From Gillisia sp. Hel1_33_143 (lineage in GTDB: Bacteria > Bacteroidota > Bacteroidia > Flavobacteriales > Flavobacteriaceae): a DNA stretch of 64,000 nucleotides. Below the pieces are notes generated by a model. The model saw nothing but the letters and a program-made list of their open reading frames with translations. It was not told where the DNA came from and did no database searches. This document shows positions 25,178-34,629 of this stretch, piece after piece (position 1 is the stretch's first letter; each line of letters opens with the position of its first letter). The stretch spans positions 496,001 through 560,000 of the forward strand of contig NZ_LT629737.1 in the NCBI RefSeq assembly GCF_900104765.1, read 5' to 3'. A program made the position numbers and the translations under genes.

Positions 25178-28153
25178 TTAAAAATTTAAATTCACCCCTA
25201 CTATATAGGACTGTACAGATGGATAGGCACTTAACTCAATTCCCGCAGAATCTCCTAATGGATCTCCGTTACCTGGTAGTTCTGGAGTAAATCCTGTATA
25301 TTTCTTAAATATGAACGGATTTTGCGCAAGACCATAGATCCTGATCTTGGTTGCCCCCGGCAAAATATCTGGTAAGGTGTACCCTAAAGTGATATTATTT
25401 ATTCTGAAGAAATCTCCATCTTCTAAGAAATAGGTGGAAGACAATGGCACTTCATTAGAAGGTGCCGGGTTCATGTTAGAACCATTATCAAAATTGAAAA
25501 TATTTTGAGCTAAGCTTGCTTCGATATTCTCTCCACCAAAACGCTGTGCTTTCTTACCGTTATAGACCATGCTTCCAGTATTTCCATATCCTTGAATATT
25601 GAAATCCCAATTCTTATAGTCTAAACCTGCGTTTATTCCAAAGTAAAGGTCTGGCTGAATAGATCCAAAGAATTTGCGATCTCCATCATCTATAGCTCCG
25701 TCATTATTTACATCTCTATATACAAAATCTCCTCTTTCATCAAATCCATCAACTTCCAGTAGGTAAAAGCTTCCTAATGGCTCCCCTTCTCTTAAACGTT
25801 TTGTTACCTGTCCGTTTCCGATACTTCCACCTTGCTGTTCGAAAGCGAACGGATTGGTGATCTCTTCAAGTTTATTATCATTTTTAGTGATATTACCTCC
25901 TATATGATAATTGAAATCTTTACCAATCTTATCTTCCCAATTCAATGAAAATTCTAGTCCCTTATTTCTAATTTTTCCAGCATGAGTTAAAGTTATTCCT
26001 GAAGCTCCAAATGCATCTGGCAAGCTTATTGGCAGAATTGCATTTTTATTTAATTTATCGTAGTAATCAAATTCTCCGGAAAGTCTATTGTTCAAAAAGG
26101 CGAACTCAATCCCAAAATCATATTCTTCGGTAACTTCCCATCCAACGTTATTATCTATAATTGCGGTTATGGTAGATCCAGGAGTGATAACCTGATCTGG
26201 ACCAAGTACATATCCAAGATCAGAATTAAAAGTAAGTACATTTAGTGGAATGTTCTGATTTCCTAACTGTCCCCAACTCGCTCTAAATTTTAAATTATTT
26301 ACAATATTGGAATTACTAAGAAAATCTTCATTAGAAATTACCCAACCTAGACCAACAGATGGAAAATTACCCCACTTATCATCATTATTTGCAAAAACAC
26401 TAGATCCATCTCGTCTTATAGTTGCAGTAAGCAAGTATTTATTATCAAAATCATAATTTAAACGTGCAAAATAAGAACGCAATCTTCTTTTATCTGATAG
26501 CGCACTATTAACCACATCTGTTCCCTGCTCTCCGTTATTAAGTGAAAACAGATTAGAGTCATCCGGAACATTATTTCTAGTTCCTTCTATAAAATCATTC
26601 TGTTCTTCTTCCGCAGTAGTACCCAATGTTAATTTCACACCATGTTGTTCTGCAAATCTTTTATCGAATGTTAAAAATGCATCGAATACCCAGTGGTAGA
26701 AATCGCTTTTTCTAACTCTTAAAGTATTTCTATTGGTAGAATTAAAGTCTATAATTTCTCTAGTAGGGTCTGCAGCAAGAAACTGCTGTAAATTTGGAGT
26801 GAACGTATAAGATTTGCCGTATCCGCTCTCAATTCCAAATCTTGAAGTTGCAGATAAATACTCTGTAACATCATAGGTAGCAGAAACATTACCCTGTAAT
26901 ATTAAATTCTTTTGTCTTTCATCATTAAGCTCCAGAGCTGCAACAGGATTCCCTACATTATTAAAACTTGCACCAGAATCATCAAAAGGCACTCCATATC
27001 TACCATCAAAACTTCCACTCACGTATCTTACAGGTACAATTGGAGATTGTTTGTATGCAGATGTAAAAGCAGAGAAAGGTTTTGGAACAGATCTATTAAG
27101 AGATAAAGATATATTATGATCTACCTTTAATTTATCTGTTAGCTTATAAGAAGCTTTTGCTCTAAGATTCAATCTTCTATAATCGTTTCCAATTAAGATC
27201 CCTTCTTCTTCAAAGTAATTAGCACTAAAGAAAGACGTAACTTTTTCATTCCCTCCACTTATAGAGATATTGTGATTCATTACCGTCCCAGTGCGTGAAA
27301 TTTCATCAAACCAATCTGTATCATATTGTTGATTAGGGCTGAATCTTTCATAGCCGTAAGCCCTGTTAGAAAAGTCAACATATTCGCTAGCACTAGCCAT
27401 GTCTACTTTACTCAACACCTCCTTAATTCCATAATAGGAAGAAAGATCTATTTGCATTTTACCTGCTTTACCAGACTTAGTAGTTACAATAATAACCCCG
27501 TTTGCCCCTCTGGTTCCGTAAATTGCCAGAGAAGATGCATCTTTAAGGATATCTATAGAAGTTATGTCTTCACTGCTAATATTGTCTATTCTATCTGTAA
27601 TTATTCCATCTACTACATAAATAGGATCTCTTCCCGCTTGTACGGTACCCGTTCCACGAATTCTTACAATTGGCGAACTTCCCGGTGCACCAGAAGCAAT
27701 AATTTGTACTCCAGAAGCCTTTCCTTGTAAAGACTGAGTAGGCGTAAGAGCGGGTTGTTTTACCAATTCTTCAGCTTTAATTCTAGTAATAGCACCGGTA
27801 ACATCTTGTTTTTTAGTGCTACCATACCCCACTAAAACTACTTCTCCTAACGTAGATGCGCTTTCGCCAAGTACTATATCTATAGAATTTTGAGAGCCAA
27901 CAACTATTTCCTTGCTCTCAAATCCTAAGAAACTAAATAGTAGCGTATCTGTACTATTTGCTCCTATACTATATTTACCATCAAAATCTGTTATGGTTCC
28001 TGTAGAAGTTCCTTTAACAATTACATTCACTCCCGGCAATGGCAAACCATCTGATTCTGACATTACAGTTCCTGTGAGGATACGTTCTTGAGCTTGAGCC
28101 TGAAAATAAAATAGATGAAGCAACAAGCATATTAGAGTTAGTTTTGTTTTCAT
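25178..28153 (-). CDS. susC: SusC/RagA family TonB-linked outer-membrane transporter
   Basis: This 991-residue protein has a signal peptide ending at AQAQ, then a carboxypeptidase-regulatory-like beta-sandwich (about 25-110, VLPGVNVIVKGTSTGTITDFDG-type sequence). The SusC-specific plug start (VVLVGYGSTKKQDVTGAI, then IYGTRGANGVIIVTTKSGKAG) comes next, and then a 22-strand barrel ending in Phe. It imports oligosaccharides with its SusD lid, using TonB energy. It is the first structural gene of the PUL, following a 290-base regulatory gap. Confidence 0.97.
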   Translation of the reverse strand: MKTKLTLICLLLHLFYFQAQAQERILTGTVMSESDGLPLPGVNVIVKGTSTGTITDFDGKYSIGANSTDTLLFSFLGFESKEIVVGSQNSIDIVLGESASTLGEVVLVGYGSTKKQDVTGAITRIKAEELVKQPALTPTQSLQGKASGVQIIASGAPGSSPIVRIRGTGTVQAGRDPIYVVDGIITDRIDNISSEDITSIDILKDASSLAIYGTRGANGVIIVTTKSGKAGKMQIDLSSYYGIKEVLSKVDMASASEYVDFSNRAYGYERFSPNQQYDTDWFDEISRTGTVMNHNISISGGNEKVTSFFSANYFEEEGILIGNDYRRLNLRAKASYKLTDKLKVDHNISLSLNRSVPKPFSAFTSAYKQSPIVPVRYVSGSFDGRYGVPFDDSGASFNNVGNPVAALELNDERQKNLILQGNVSATYDVTEYLSATSRFGIESGYGKSYTFTPNLQQFLAADPTREIIDFNSTNRNTLRVRKSDFYHWVFDAFLTFDKRFAEQHGVKLTLGTTAEEEQNDFIEGTRNNVPDDSNLFSLNNGEQGTDVVNSALSDKRRLRSYFARLNYDFDNKYLLTATIRRDGSSVFANNDDKWGNFPSVGLGWVISNEDFLSNSNIVNNLKFRASWGQLGNQNIPLNVLTFNSDLGYVLGPDQVITPGSTITAIIDNNVGWEVTEEYDFGIEFAFLNNRLSGEFDYYDKLNKNAILPISLPDAFGASGITLTHAGKIRNKGLEFSLNWEDKIGKDFNYHIGGNITKNDNKLEEITNPFAFEQQGGSIGNGQVTKRLREGEPLGSFYLLEVDGFDERGDFVYRDVNNDGAIDDGDRKFFGSIQPDLYFGINAGLDYKNWDFNIQGYGNTGSMVYNGKKAQRFGGENIEASLAQNIFNFDNGSNMNPAPSNEVPLSSTYFLEDGDFFRINNITLGYTLPDILPGATKIRIYGLAQNPFIFKKYTGFTPELPGNGDPLGDSAGIELSAYPSVQSYIVGVNLNF

Positions 28154-28443
28154 GTGGACACCCGAATTTTAAAAATTATTTATAATGATGGACAATATTT
28201 CTTGTTCAATTCTTAAAAAATTTAAGAATAGAGATCGATTACTTTCAAAACTACGTTAAGAGTTGTAGTTGTTGCTAATATGAGGATATAACTAAACACA
28301 TCAAGTTATGAACAATACTCAACACATTGAATATTAACTTGTTAAATAAATTAAATAAAGTAATAATTCTAACAATATTATATTTTGATGTGGTAATGAT
28401 GTGGTATGAAATACAAAATTATAACGTTTTCGTAAGTGTAATT
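28154..28443 (-). promoter_or_regulatory. PUL control region upstream of susC
   Basis: This is a 290-base non-coding region. On the minus strand it holds a -7 match TAGTTTTG (28246-28253) about 93 bases before the susC ATG and a second, TAATTTTG (28414-28421). A perfect inverted repeat ATTCTTAAA-aaa-TTTAAGAAT (28209-28229) lies in the expected susC leader. A 9-bp direct repeat GATGTGGTA occurs at 28387-28395 and 28398-28406 with an 11-base pitch. CAAGTTA/TAACTTG (28302-28308 and 28335-28341) form a wider inverted repeat. These are candidate sites for the upstream HTH regulator. Confidence 0.5.
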
Positions 28444-31203
28444 TTACAATTCCATTAAGAATTTAACTAGGTTTTGCTTTTTGCTAAGATTAAATTTCTT
28501 TCTTAACCTATATCGATGTAGTTCTACACTTCTAAATGTAATGCCTATAAGTGGGGCAATTTCTTTAGAACTTAAATTCATTTTCAGATAGGCGCAAAGC
28601 TTAAGATCTTTAGGAGTTAGAGTGGTATAATTTTGTTGCAGATTCTTAAAAAAGTCTTCATGAACTTCATTAAAGTTCCTTTCAAAAAGCTTCCATTCAT
28701 TTTGTGTATGTACCTGCTTATCTTTTATATCGATTAGCTTACTATAGAGTTTATTATTCTCAGTTTTAATATTAGACTTATCTATTTCACGCTCCATCTC
28801 AATAAGAATGTCTTCCTTTCTTGCCATAAGCGCTGCATATGTTGCTAACTCTTTACTCTTAGACTTCAATTTACCTCGTAATTTCTCCTGTTCTAATTCA
28901 GTAATCTTTTTACTATTTTCAAAATTCTGACGCTGAATAACGAGCTTTTGCTCATATTCCAGATTCTTTTCGTACTCTTTCTTACGCTTTAGAAACTTCA
29001 ATTTATTGTATAAATGAATGCAATATAAAAGGATGGTCAATATTAGTGCATAAGCTACCCACGCCCATCCTCTTAAATACCATGGTTGTAAAATCTTAAA
29101 ACCAAAACTAGCATAAGATTGCTCTTCACTATTAGAATCATTTTTAACCTTAAATATAAAATCTCCTGGAGGTAAATTGTTATAAGCTACGGTATGGACT
29201 TTTGAATAATTAGACCAGGCTGTATCATAACCTTCCAACTTATAAGCATATCCTGGTAATGAAAGTGGACCCGGATCTTTACTGGAGAACCAAAAGCTTA
29301 TGGCATTTTTATTATATGGAATTTCATCTTTGTCATAAAGATCTGAAAGCTTCCCATTTATATATACTTTTTCTATAAATGTCCTTGCAGATTCTGTGGT
29401 CTGTCCTACAGCCTTATTAGAGATTTTGAGAAAACCATCATCCATGAAAACATATATAAACTCTCCTATAACTATAGCGCTACGGTAATTCTTTACGATC
29501 CTGCTAAAATTTAAATCATCATTCAGATTAAAATGCATTCCTGAAGCTACATCAACAATTTTAAAAGCATCTGTGTTTTTGGAGACTACTAAATGATCAT
29601 TTAAGGTGGCTATTTCTTTAAATGGTTTCAATTTGTCTGCAAGTACGGTATCTATTAATAAGGTATCGTTAACTGCATCATATTTTAGAATTTTGTCTTT
29701 TGAAGATAGATACATATTAGCTCCTATAGCAAAAAGCTGAGATCGGGAATCCGTAAACTTTCGTATCAATCTTAACTTTTGAAAGTCTTTAGTTAATTGG
29801 TATTGAAAAATTCCTCGGTGGGCCGTCTCCACCCATAATTTACCTTTTTCATCAAAGTACGCTTTATTAACAGGAAAATCTATTTCAGTATATCTCTTAT
29901 AAAGCCATTTACCATCTACCTTCTCATATCTAGCCAACCCTGTGTAATTGGGTTGTAAATAATAATTAGAGTTAGGGATAGGTATAAAATCCATACCCCC
30001 ATTCACTTCATTTAAATAATCAAATCTTCCCTTATTAATAATATAAGTACCGTTATTATGACCGCAAATAATTTCATCTCCTACTGCCGTCAGACTCCAG
30101 ACCTGACCATTAGATGACCTTAAGAATTCTAAATTTCCGTCTTTCAGACTAAATACTCCATGATTAGAACCTAAAAGAAGCCCTTCATTTGTTGCCAGCA
30201 CAGAGTAGACAGTTCCTAGAACTCCAGATTTGTCATTAAAGGCAAACATCTGTTTGGAAAGATGAATCTTACTTAGACCATTGTCTAAGGCAAGCCACAA
30301 ATTTTCATCACTATCTACAAATTGTCTTATTACGGTATTATTCTCGAAACCATTCTTTTTATTGAAGACATACTTATAACTACCATTTGTGTCTAATACT
30401 AACAACCCATTATTAATGGTCCCCACACAAACCAGATCATTAACAATCTTAAGATTATTAATCTCTAGATTTTCGAATTGCGAATCTAAGGCAGATCGCC
30501 ATTTGGTGAGTTTATTATCTTTATAAAGAAATAAACCGTTAAGTTGAGTAGCAATAAGTAATCCCTCTTTAAAAGGCGCAATACTCTGAATGGTATAATC
30601 CTTTAACGGTGTACTCCAATTTATAAATTGCACGTTGTTATCCTGCAGCTTATATAGCCCATTATTCTTCGTAGTAATGTAGAGTATGTTGTTTATATAG
30701 AAACTATAGACAGCTGAGATATTCCCAAAGGGAACTATTTCAATTTTTGCATCCTTTTTATGATATATATAAAGCTTGCCGAAGGATTGAAAAAGAATAT
30801 CATCTTTGAGAGCTATGATCTTCCATATCTCATCATTATCAAAATTAGCCGCATCTATAGACGTACTTAACGAAGTATAATTCAGTCTATTCTTTTCATC
30901 TTTTAACCAATATCCAAATTCATGATAAGATCCGGTATAAATAGTATCATTTATAACCTCTACAGATCTTATTGTATAAGAATTAGGCAGATTGTATTTC
31001 TGCCAGAAATCGCCATTAAACGTAAGTAGGTTAGCCCCATTGGCTATAAAGATAGAGCCTTCAGAATTTTGAGAGATATCCCAATTGGTATTTTCTCCTT
31101 TGTAATCTTGCTTGCTATAGTTCTTGAAATAAGGACTAATCTCCTGGGCAGAGACCGTAAAATTGAATAAAAAGAGAACAAAGAATATTCTTATCATTAC
31201 CAA
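28444..31203 (-). CDS. Membrane-spanning beta-propeller sensor with LuxR-type HTH (PUL regulator)
   Basis: This 919-residue protein has a signal peptide (to about residue 20, VSAQ) and periplasmic two-component-regulator propeller repeats over about 25-600. A Y_Y_Y domain follows near 640-705 (YAYKLEGYDTAWSNYS, NNLPPGDFIFKVK), then one membrane helix about 711-732 and a cytoplasmic coiled coil about 735-850. A C-terminal HTH occupies 861-919 (TLTPKDLKLC, then LSSKEIAPLIGITFRSVELHRYRLRKKF split by a few residues). There is no histidine kinase or receiver domain, so it should sense a ligand outside and bind DNA directly. Its position just upstream of susC makes it the likely PUL activator. Confidence 0.9.
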   Translation of the reverse strand: MVMIRIFFVLFLFNFTVSAQEISPYFKNYSKQDYKGENTNWDISQNSEGSIFIANGANLLTFNGDFWQKYNLPNSYTIRSVEVINDTIYTGSYHEFGYWLKDEKNRLNYTSLSTSIDAANFDNDEIWKIIALKDDILFQSFGKLYIYHKKDAKIEIVPFGNISAVYSFYINNILYITTKNNGLYKLQDNNVQFINWSTPLKDYTIQSIAPFKEGLLIATQLNGLFLYKDNKLTKWRSALDSQFENLEINNLKIVNDLVCVGTINNGLLVLDTNGSYKYVFNKKNGFENNTVIRQFVDSDENLWLALDNGLSKIHLSKQMFAFNDKSGVLGTVYSVLATNEGLLLGSNHGVFSLKDGNLEFLRSSNGQVWSLTAVGDEIICGHNNGTYIINKGRFDYLNEVNGGMDFIPIPNSNYYLQPNYTGLARYEKVDGKWLYKRYTEIDFPVNKAYFDEKGKLWVETAHRGIFQYQLTKDFQKLRLIRKFTDSRSQLFAIGANMYLSSKDKILKYDAVNDTLLIDTVLADKLKPFKEIATLNDHLVVSKNTDAFKIVDVASGMHFNLNDDLNFSRIVKNYRSAIVIGEFIYVFMDDGFLKISNKAVGQTTESARTFIEKVYINGKLSDLYDKDEIPYNKNAISFWFSSKDPGPLSLPGYAYKLEGYDTAWSNYSKVHTVAYNNLPPGDFIFKVKNDSNSEEQSYASFGFKILQPWYLRGWAWVAYALILTILLYCIHLYNKLKFLKRKKEYEKNLEYEQKLVIQRQNFENSKKITELEQEKLRGKLKSKSKELATYAALMARKEDILIEMEREIDKSNIKTENNKLYSKLIDIKDKQVHTQNEWKLFERNFNEVHEDFFKNLQQNYTTLTPKDLKLCAYLKMNLSSKEIAPLIGITFRSVELHRYRLRKKFNLSKKQNLVKFLMEL

Positions 31204-31284
31204 GATTTGCTGTAGATAAGATGCAAGGTAAAGAAAAAAAGGATTTTGATCTTATTAGAATATTTCTAAACGTAAAGGCTGACG

Positions 31285-31623
31285 TTAGTTAGACGCGGGT
31301 GCTAATTTTACTTCTAGACCTTCTAATTCTGGGGTCATATGGATTTGACAGCCCAATCTGCTATTATCCTCTACAAAAAAAGCCTGATCTAGCATATCTT
31401 CTTCTTCATAGCTTTTCTCCGGAAGTATATGATCATGATTGCTAAGCACATAGCATTGGCAAGATGCGCACATAGCCATTCCTCCGCAAATCCCAATAGT
31501 TCCTTCTGGCGCTAATTCATAAGATCTAACAATTTCCATCAGGTTCATGTTCATATCTGTGGGAGCATCTACTACATGTGCTTCTCCTTCTCTATCTATG
31601 ATCGTAATTTTAATGTCTGACAT
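31285..31623 (-). CDS. Adrenodoxin-type 2Fe-2S ferredoxin
   Basis: This 112-residue protein has the vertebrate/bacterial adrenodoxin-type spacing C46-x5-C52-x2-C55 (ICGGMAMCASC) and C92 in LGCQIHMTP, which ligate one 2Fe-2S cluster. An extra Cys57 is present. It is the last gene of a run with the FNR-like reductase (55-base gap), NifU-C and Mrp genes, so it is probably the electron acceptor of that reductase. It could feed iron-sulfur assembly or a monooxygenase. Confidence 0.92.
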   Translation of the reverse strand: MSDIKITIIDREGEAHVVDAPTDMNMNLMEIVRSYELAPEGTIGICGGMAMCASCQCYVLSNHDHILPEKSYEEEDMLDQAFFVEDNSRLGCQIHMTPELEGLEVKLAPASN

Positions 31624-31678
31624 ATACTTATAAAAAAGAACCTCATTGAGCTCTTTCGATCTAATGAGGTTATTGTTA

Positions 31679-32740
31679 TTAATTGATGCTTTTTACAACT
31701 TCTCTTTTGGCTTCTTTTTTGGAACCATCAAATCCGCTTACACCACTAACAGTAGTGTATTTCATAACATATTTCTTATCTGGATTGATCTTTTGGTAAG
31801 CACTCTGACACATAATAGCTGCTTCATGGAAACCACAAAGTATCAATTTAAGCTTACCGGGATAGGTATTCACATCTCCAATTGCATAAACTCCGGGAAT
31901 GTTGGTTTGATAATCATACGTATTATCAACCTTAATGGCGTTCTTTTCTATTTCTAATCCCCAGTCTCCAATAGGACCTAATTTTGGTGAAAGACCAAAT
32001 AAAGGAATAAAATGATCTGTAGGTTTTACCTCTTCATCTGAAGCTTGACCTTTATGTCTTATAACAACAGCATCTAAATGATCTTCCCCTTTTAGGTCTA
32101 CAACTTCTGCTTCTGTAATTAAATTGATCTTGCCAATTTTTGAAAGTTCTTCTACTTTTTCTACAGAATCTAGCGCTCCTCTAAAATCTGTTCTTCTATG
32201 CACTAAAGAAACTTCTTTTGCAATTCCTGCAAGGTAAATAGACCAGTCTAAAGCAGAATCTCCACCCCCAGCAATTACCACACTCTTATCTCTATAAACT
32301 TCTGGATCTTTAATGATATAAGAAACTCCTTTATCTTCATAATTTCCTATAGAAGCGATAGGTGGTTTTCTTGGCTCAAAACTACCAAGACCTCCAGCAA
32401 TTACCACCACAGGAGCATGATGTTTTGTGCCTCTAGAAGTAGTAACTATAAAACTTCCATCTTCCTGCTTGTCTAAGGTTTCTGCTCTTTCTCCTAAGGT
32501 AAAACCTGGGCTAAAAGGTTTTATTTGCTCCATTAAATTGGTTACAAGATCTCCTGCCAACACTTCCGGAAATCCGGGAATATCATAAATAGGCTTTTTT
32601 GGATAGATCTCTGAACATTGTCCTCCAGGTTGAGGCAACGCATCTATCAAATGGCATTTCAACTTTAATAATCCGGCTTCAAAAACGGTGAAAAGCCCTG
32701 TTGGACCAGCACCAATAATCAAAATATCTGTTTTAATCAT
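31679..32740 (-). CDS. Ferredoxin--NADP+ reductase, thioredoxin-reductase-like type
   Basis: This 353-residue flavoprotein has an N-terminal FAD motif (IIGAGPTGL) and an internal NADPH-binding motif (VIAGGGDSALDW). The C-terminal FAD contact is in VYAIGDVNTYPGKLKLI. The thioredoxin reductase CxxC is absent, which marks the FNR type 2 subgroup that moves electrons between NADPH and ferredoxin. The ferredoxin gene follows directly, which supports the pairing. Confidence 0.9.
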   Translation of the reverse strand: MIKTDILIIGAGPTGLFTVFEAGLLKLKCHLIDALPQPGGQCSEIYPKKPIYDIPGFPEVLAGDLVTNLMEQIKPFSPGFTLGERAETLDKQEDGSFIVTTSRGTKHHAPVVVIAGGLGSFEPRKPPIASIGNYEDKGVSYIIKDPEVYRDKSVVIAGGGDSALDWSIYLAGIAKEVSLVHRRTDFRGALDSVEKVEELSKIGKINLITEAEVVDLKGEDHLDAVVIRHKGQASDEEVKPTDHFIPLFGLSPKLGPIGDWGLEIEKNAIKVDNTYDYQTNIPGVYAIGDVNTYPGKLKLILCGFHEAAIMCQSAYQKINPDKKYVMKYTTVSGVSGFDGSKKEAKREVVKSIN

Positions 32741-32778
32741 CTTATTTCTATTTGCATGGATCGATAGTAATAGTACTA

Positions 32779-33021
32779 CTAACTCTCAATGTTTATAACT
32801 CGCTCTATCTGAGGTACATATTTCTTAATGGTCATTTCTACACCAGACTTTAAAGTCATTTGGTTAACATGACAACCTACGCAAGCACCTTCTAATTGAA
32901 CCTTTACCAATTTGTCGTCTTCAATAGAGACTAAGGAAATATCTCCCCCATCGCTCTGTAAAAAAGGACGAATTTCGGCTAAAGCTTTTTCTACATTAAG
33001 TTTTATTTCTTCGCTAGTCAT
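32779..33021 (-). CDS. NifU C-terminal (Nfu) domain iron-sulfur scaffold
   Basis: This 80-residue protein is essentially one Nfu domain: IRPFLQSDGGDISLVSI, then GACVGCHVNQMTLKSGVE with the cluster-binding CxxC. Nfu proteins carry a 4Fe-4S cluster as a dimer and pass it to client enzymes. It begins immediately after the mrp stop with no gap, so translation is likely coupled to Mrp. Confidence 0.93.
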   Translation of the reverse strand: MTSEEIKLNVEKALAEIRPFLQSDGGDISLVSIEDDKLVKVQLEGACVGCHVNQMTLKSGVEMTIKKYVPQIERVINIES

Positions 33022-34152
33022 TTATTTCTTTTTAACCGCACTACATCCCGCCATGGTAGTGATTTTTATAGCTTCGGTTGGAGGAATACTTTTATTTCTA
33101 CTAATAGTTTCTTGTACCACATTTCTAGTGATCTCTTCAAAAGCACTTTCTAATGGTGTAGCCGTTTGCAAGGCTGCAGGTCTACCAATATCTCCTGCTT
33201 CTCTAATACTTTGTACTAGTGGAAGTTCACCTAAAAACGGCACTTTAAGATCTTCAGCTAGATGTCTAGCTCCACCATGTCCAAAAATAAAATATTTATT
33301 TTCCGGCAATTCTTCTGGGGTGAAATAAGCCATATTTTCTATAATTCCAAGAACAGGTACATTAATACTTTCTTGCTGAAACATTGCCACTCCTTTTTTA
33401 GCATCTGCTAAAGCAACATTTTGAGGAGTACTTACAATTACAGCACCTGTAATTGGCAATGATTGCATGATGGATAGATGAATATCTCCTGTTCCAGGAG
33501 GAAGATCTATCAGCATAAAATCTAATTCTCCCCATGCAGCATCAAAGATCATTTGATTTAAAGCCTTTGCTGCCATTGGCCCTCTCCAAACTACTGCCTG
33601 ATTTGGCTTTGTAAAAAATCCTATAGATAGCATTTTAACACCATAATTCTCTACAGGTTTCATCTTAGATTTCCCGTCAACGTTAACAGAAAGTGGTCTT
33701 TCTGCTTCTACATCAAACATTAAAGGCATAGAAGGCCCATATATATCTGCATCTAAGACTCCAACTTTAAAACCCATTTTACTTAGAGACACTGCTAAAT
33801 TTGCAGTTACAGTAGATTTTCCAACACCACCTTTTCCGGAGGCTACAGCTATTATATTGGTAATTCCGGGAATAGATTTCCCTTTGATCTCTGTCTTTTC
33901 CGGAGCCTCTACTTTAATATTCACCTTTACTTTAGCTTTTTCATAGACTTTATCATGAATTGCTTTCATGATATCTACTTCGGCTCTTTTTTTAATATGA
34001 AGTGCAGGCGTTGTAAGAACTACATCTACTACCACCTCATCTCCAAAGGTCATTATATTTTGAACGGCTCCGCTCTCTACCATATTCTTACCTTCCCCAG
34101 AAACAGTAATAGTTTCTAAGGCGGCTAGTATATCTTTACGATCTAATTTCAT
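33022..34152 (-). CDS. mrp: Mrp/NBP35 family P-loop ATPase (iron-sulfur carrier)
   Basis: This 376-residue protein starts from MKLDRKDILAAL. The longer frame starts upstream of the TATATTTG promoter at 34201-34208 and would not be fully transcribed, so I reject it. An N-terminal MIP18/DUF59 domain (about 1-80) is followed by the deviant P-loop GKGGVGKST at 106-114 and the switch motif DLPPGTGDIHLS. The usual CPxC cluster motif after the ENMAYF segment is absent, the corresponding stretch reading TPEELPENKY. A single Cys occurs near the C terminus. It is co-transcribed with the Nfu gene and probably loads iron-sulfur clusters. Confidence 0.92.
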   Translation of the reverse strand: MKLDRKDILAALETITVSGEGKNMVESGAVQNIMTFGDEVVVDVVLTTPALHIKKRAEVDIMKAIHDKVYEKAKVKVNIKVEAPEKTEIKGKSIPGITNIIAVASGKGGVGKSTVTANLAVSLSKMGFKVGVLDADIYGPSMPLMFDVEAERPLSVNVDGKSKMKPVENYGVKMLSIGFFTKPNQAVVWRGPMAAKALNQMIFDAAWGELDFMLIDLPPGTGDIHLSIMQSLPITGAVIVSTPQNVALADAKKGVAMFQQESINVPVLGIIENMAYFTPEELPENKYFIFGHGGARHLAEDLKVPFLGELPLVQSIREAGDIGRPAALQTATPLESAFEEITRNVVQETISRNKSIPPTEAIKITTMAGCSAVKKK

Positions 34153-34200
34153 GCTGATTTGTTTCAATTTCAGCCTCTTATATAGACTGATTCTAAAATG

Positions 34201-34208
34201 CAAATATA
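34201..34208 (-). promoter_or_regulatory. Promoter -7 element of the mrp-nfu-FNR-ferredoxin operon
   Basis: TATATTTG on the minus strand, 49 bases upstream of the chosen mrp ATG. It fixes the mrp start downstream of the longer ORF's Met. Confidence 0.65.
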
Positions 34209-34283
34209 ACAGTAAAAGCTAAGAATTCGAAGTATTTAAAGATAATTGATTGATGCTATTATAAGCGGAAATTATAAAGAGGA

Positions 34284-34628
34284 TCAATCTTCATATTCCG
34301 TTAATTCCTGCATTGGATCCCAAAAAAGTTCTTTAAAATTCTGAATTTGATTTTCTTTGATTTGAACTCCTTCTGCCTCTAATAATTGTTGCATTGCAGA
34401 AGTTCCTCCAAAATGATGCTTCCCGGTAAGTAGTCCTAACCTATTCACTACTCTTTGAGCAGGAATATCTTCCATATTATGAGAATTATTCATCGCATAC
34501 CCAACCACTCGAGCACTTTTGGCTGATCCCAAATATTTTGCTATAGCTCCATAAGAGGTTACTCGACCTTCAGGAATTAATCTCACAACCTCATATACCT
34601 TTTCAAAAAAACTTTTTTCAGTAGCCAT
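34284..34628 (-). CDS. Alkyltransferase-like (Atl) DNA-binding protein
   Basis: This 114-residue protein begins MATEKSFFEKVYEVV and resembles the DNA-binding domain of O6-alkylguanine methyltransferase, with IPEGRVTSYGAIAKYLG and the arginine-finger region SARVVGYAMNN. The active-site PCHR is replaced by PAQR (residues 56-59), so the alkyl-accepting Cys is missing. Such Atl proteins bind O6-alkylguanine and channel it to nucleotide excision repair. The next Met downstream of lysE gives the sensible start, 1 base after the lysE stop. Confidence 0.88.
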   Translation of the reverse strand: MATEKSFFEKVYEVVRLIPEGRVTSYGAIAKYLGSAKSARVVGYAMNNSHNMEDIPAQRVVNRLGLLTGKHHFGGTSAMQQLLEAEGVQIKENQIQNFKELFWDPMQELTEYED

Positions 34629-34629
34629 A

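Noticed and set aside
34284-34628. Active O6-methylguanine-DNA methyltransferase
   Set aside because: The acceptor Cys of PCHR is replaced (PAQR), so it cannot act as a suicide methyltransferase. Called Atl instead.
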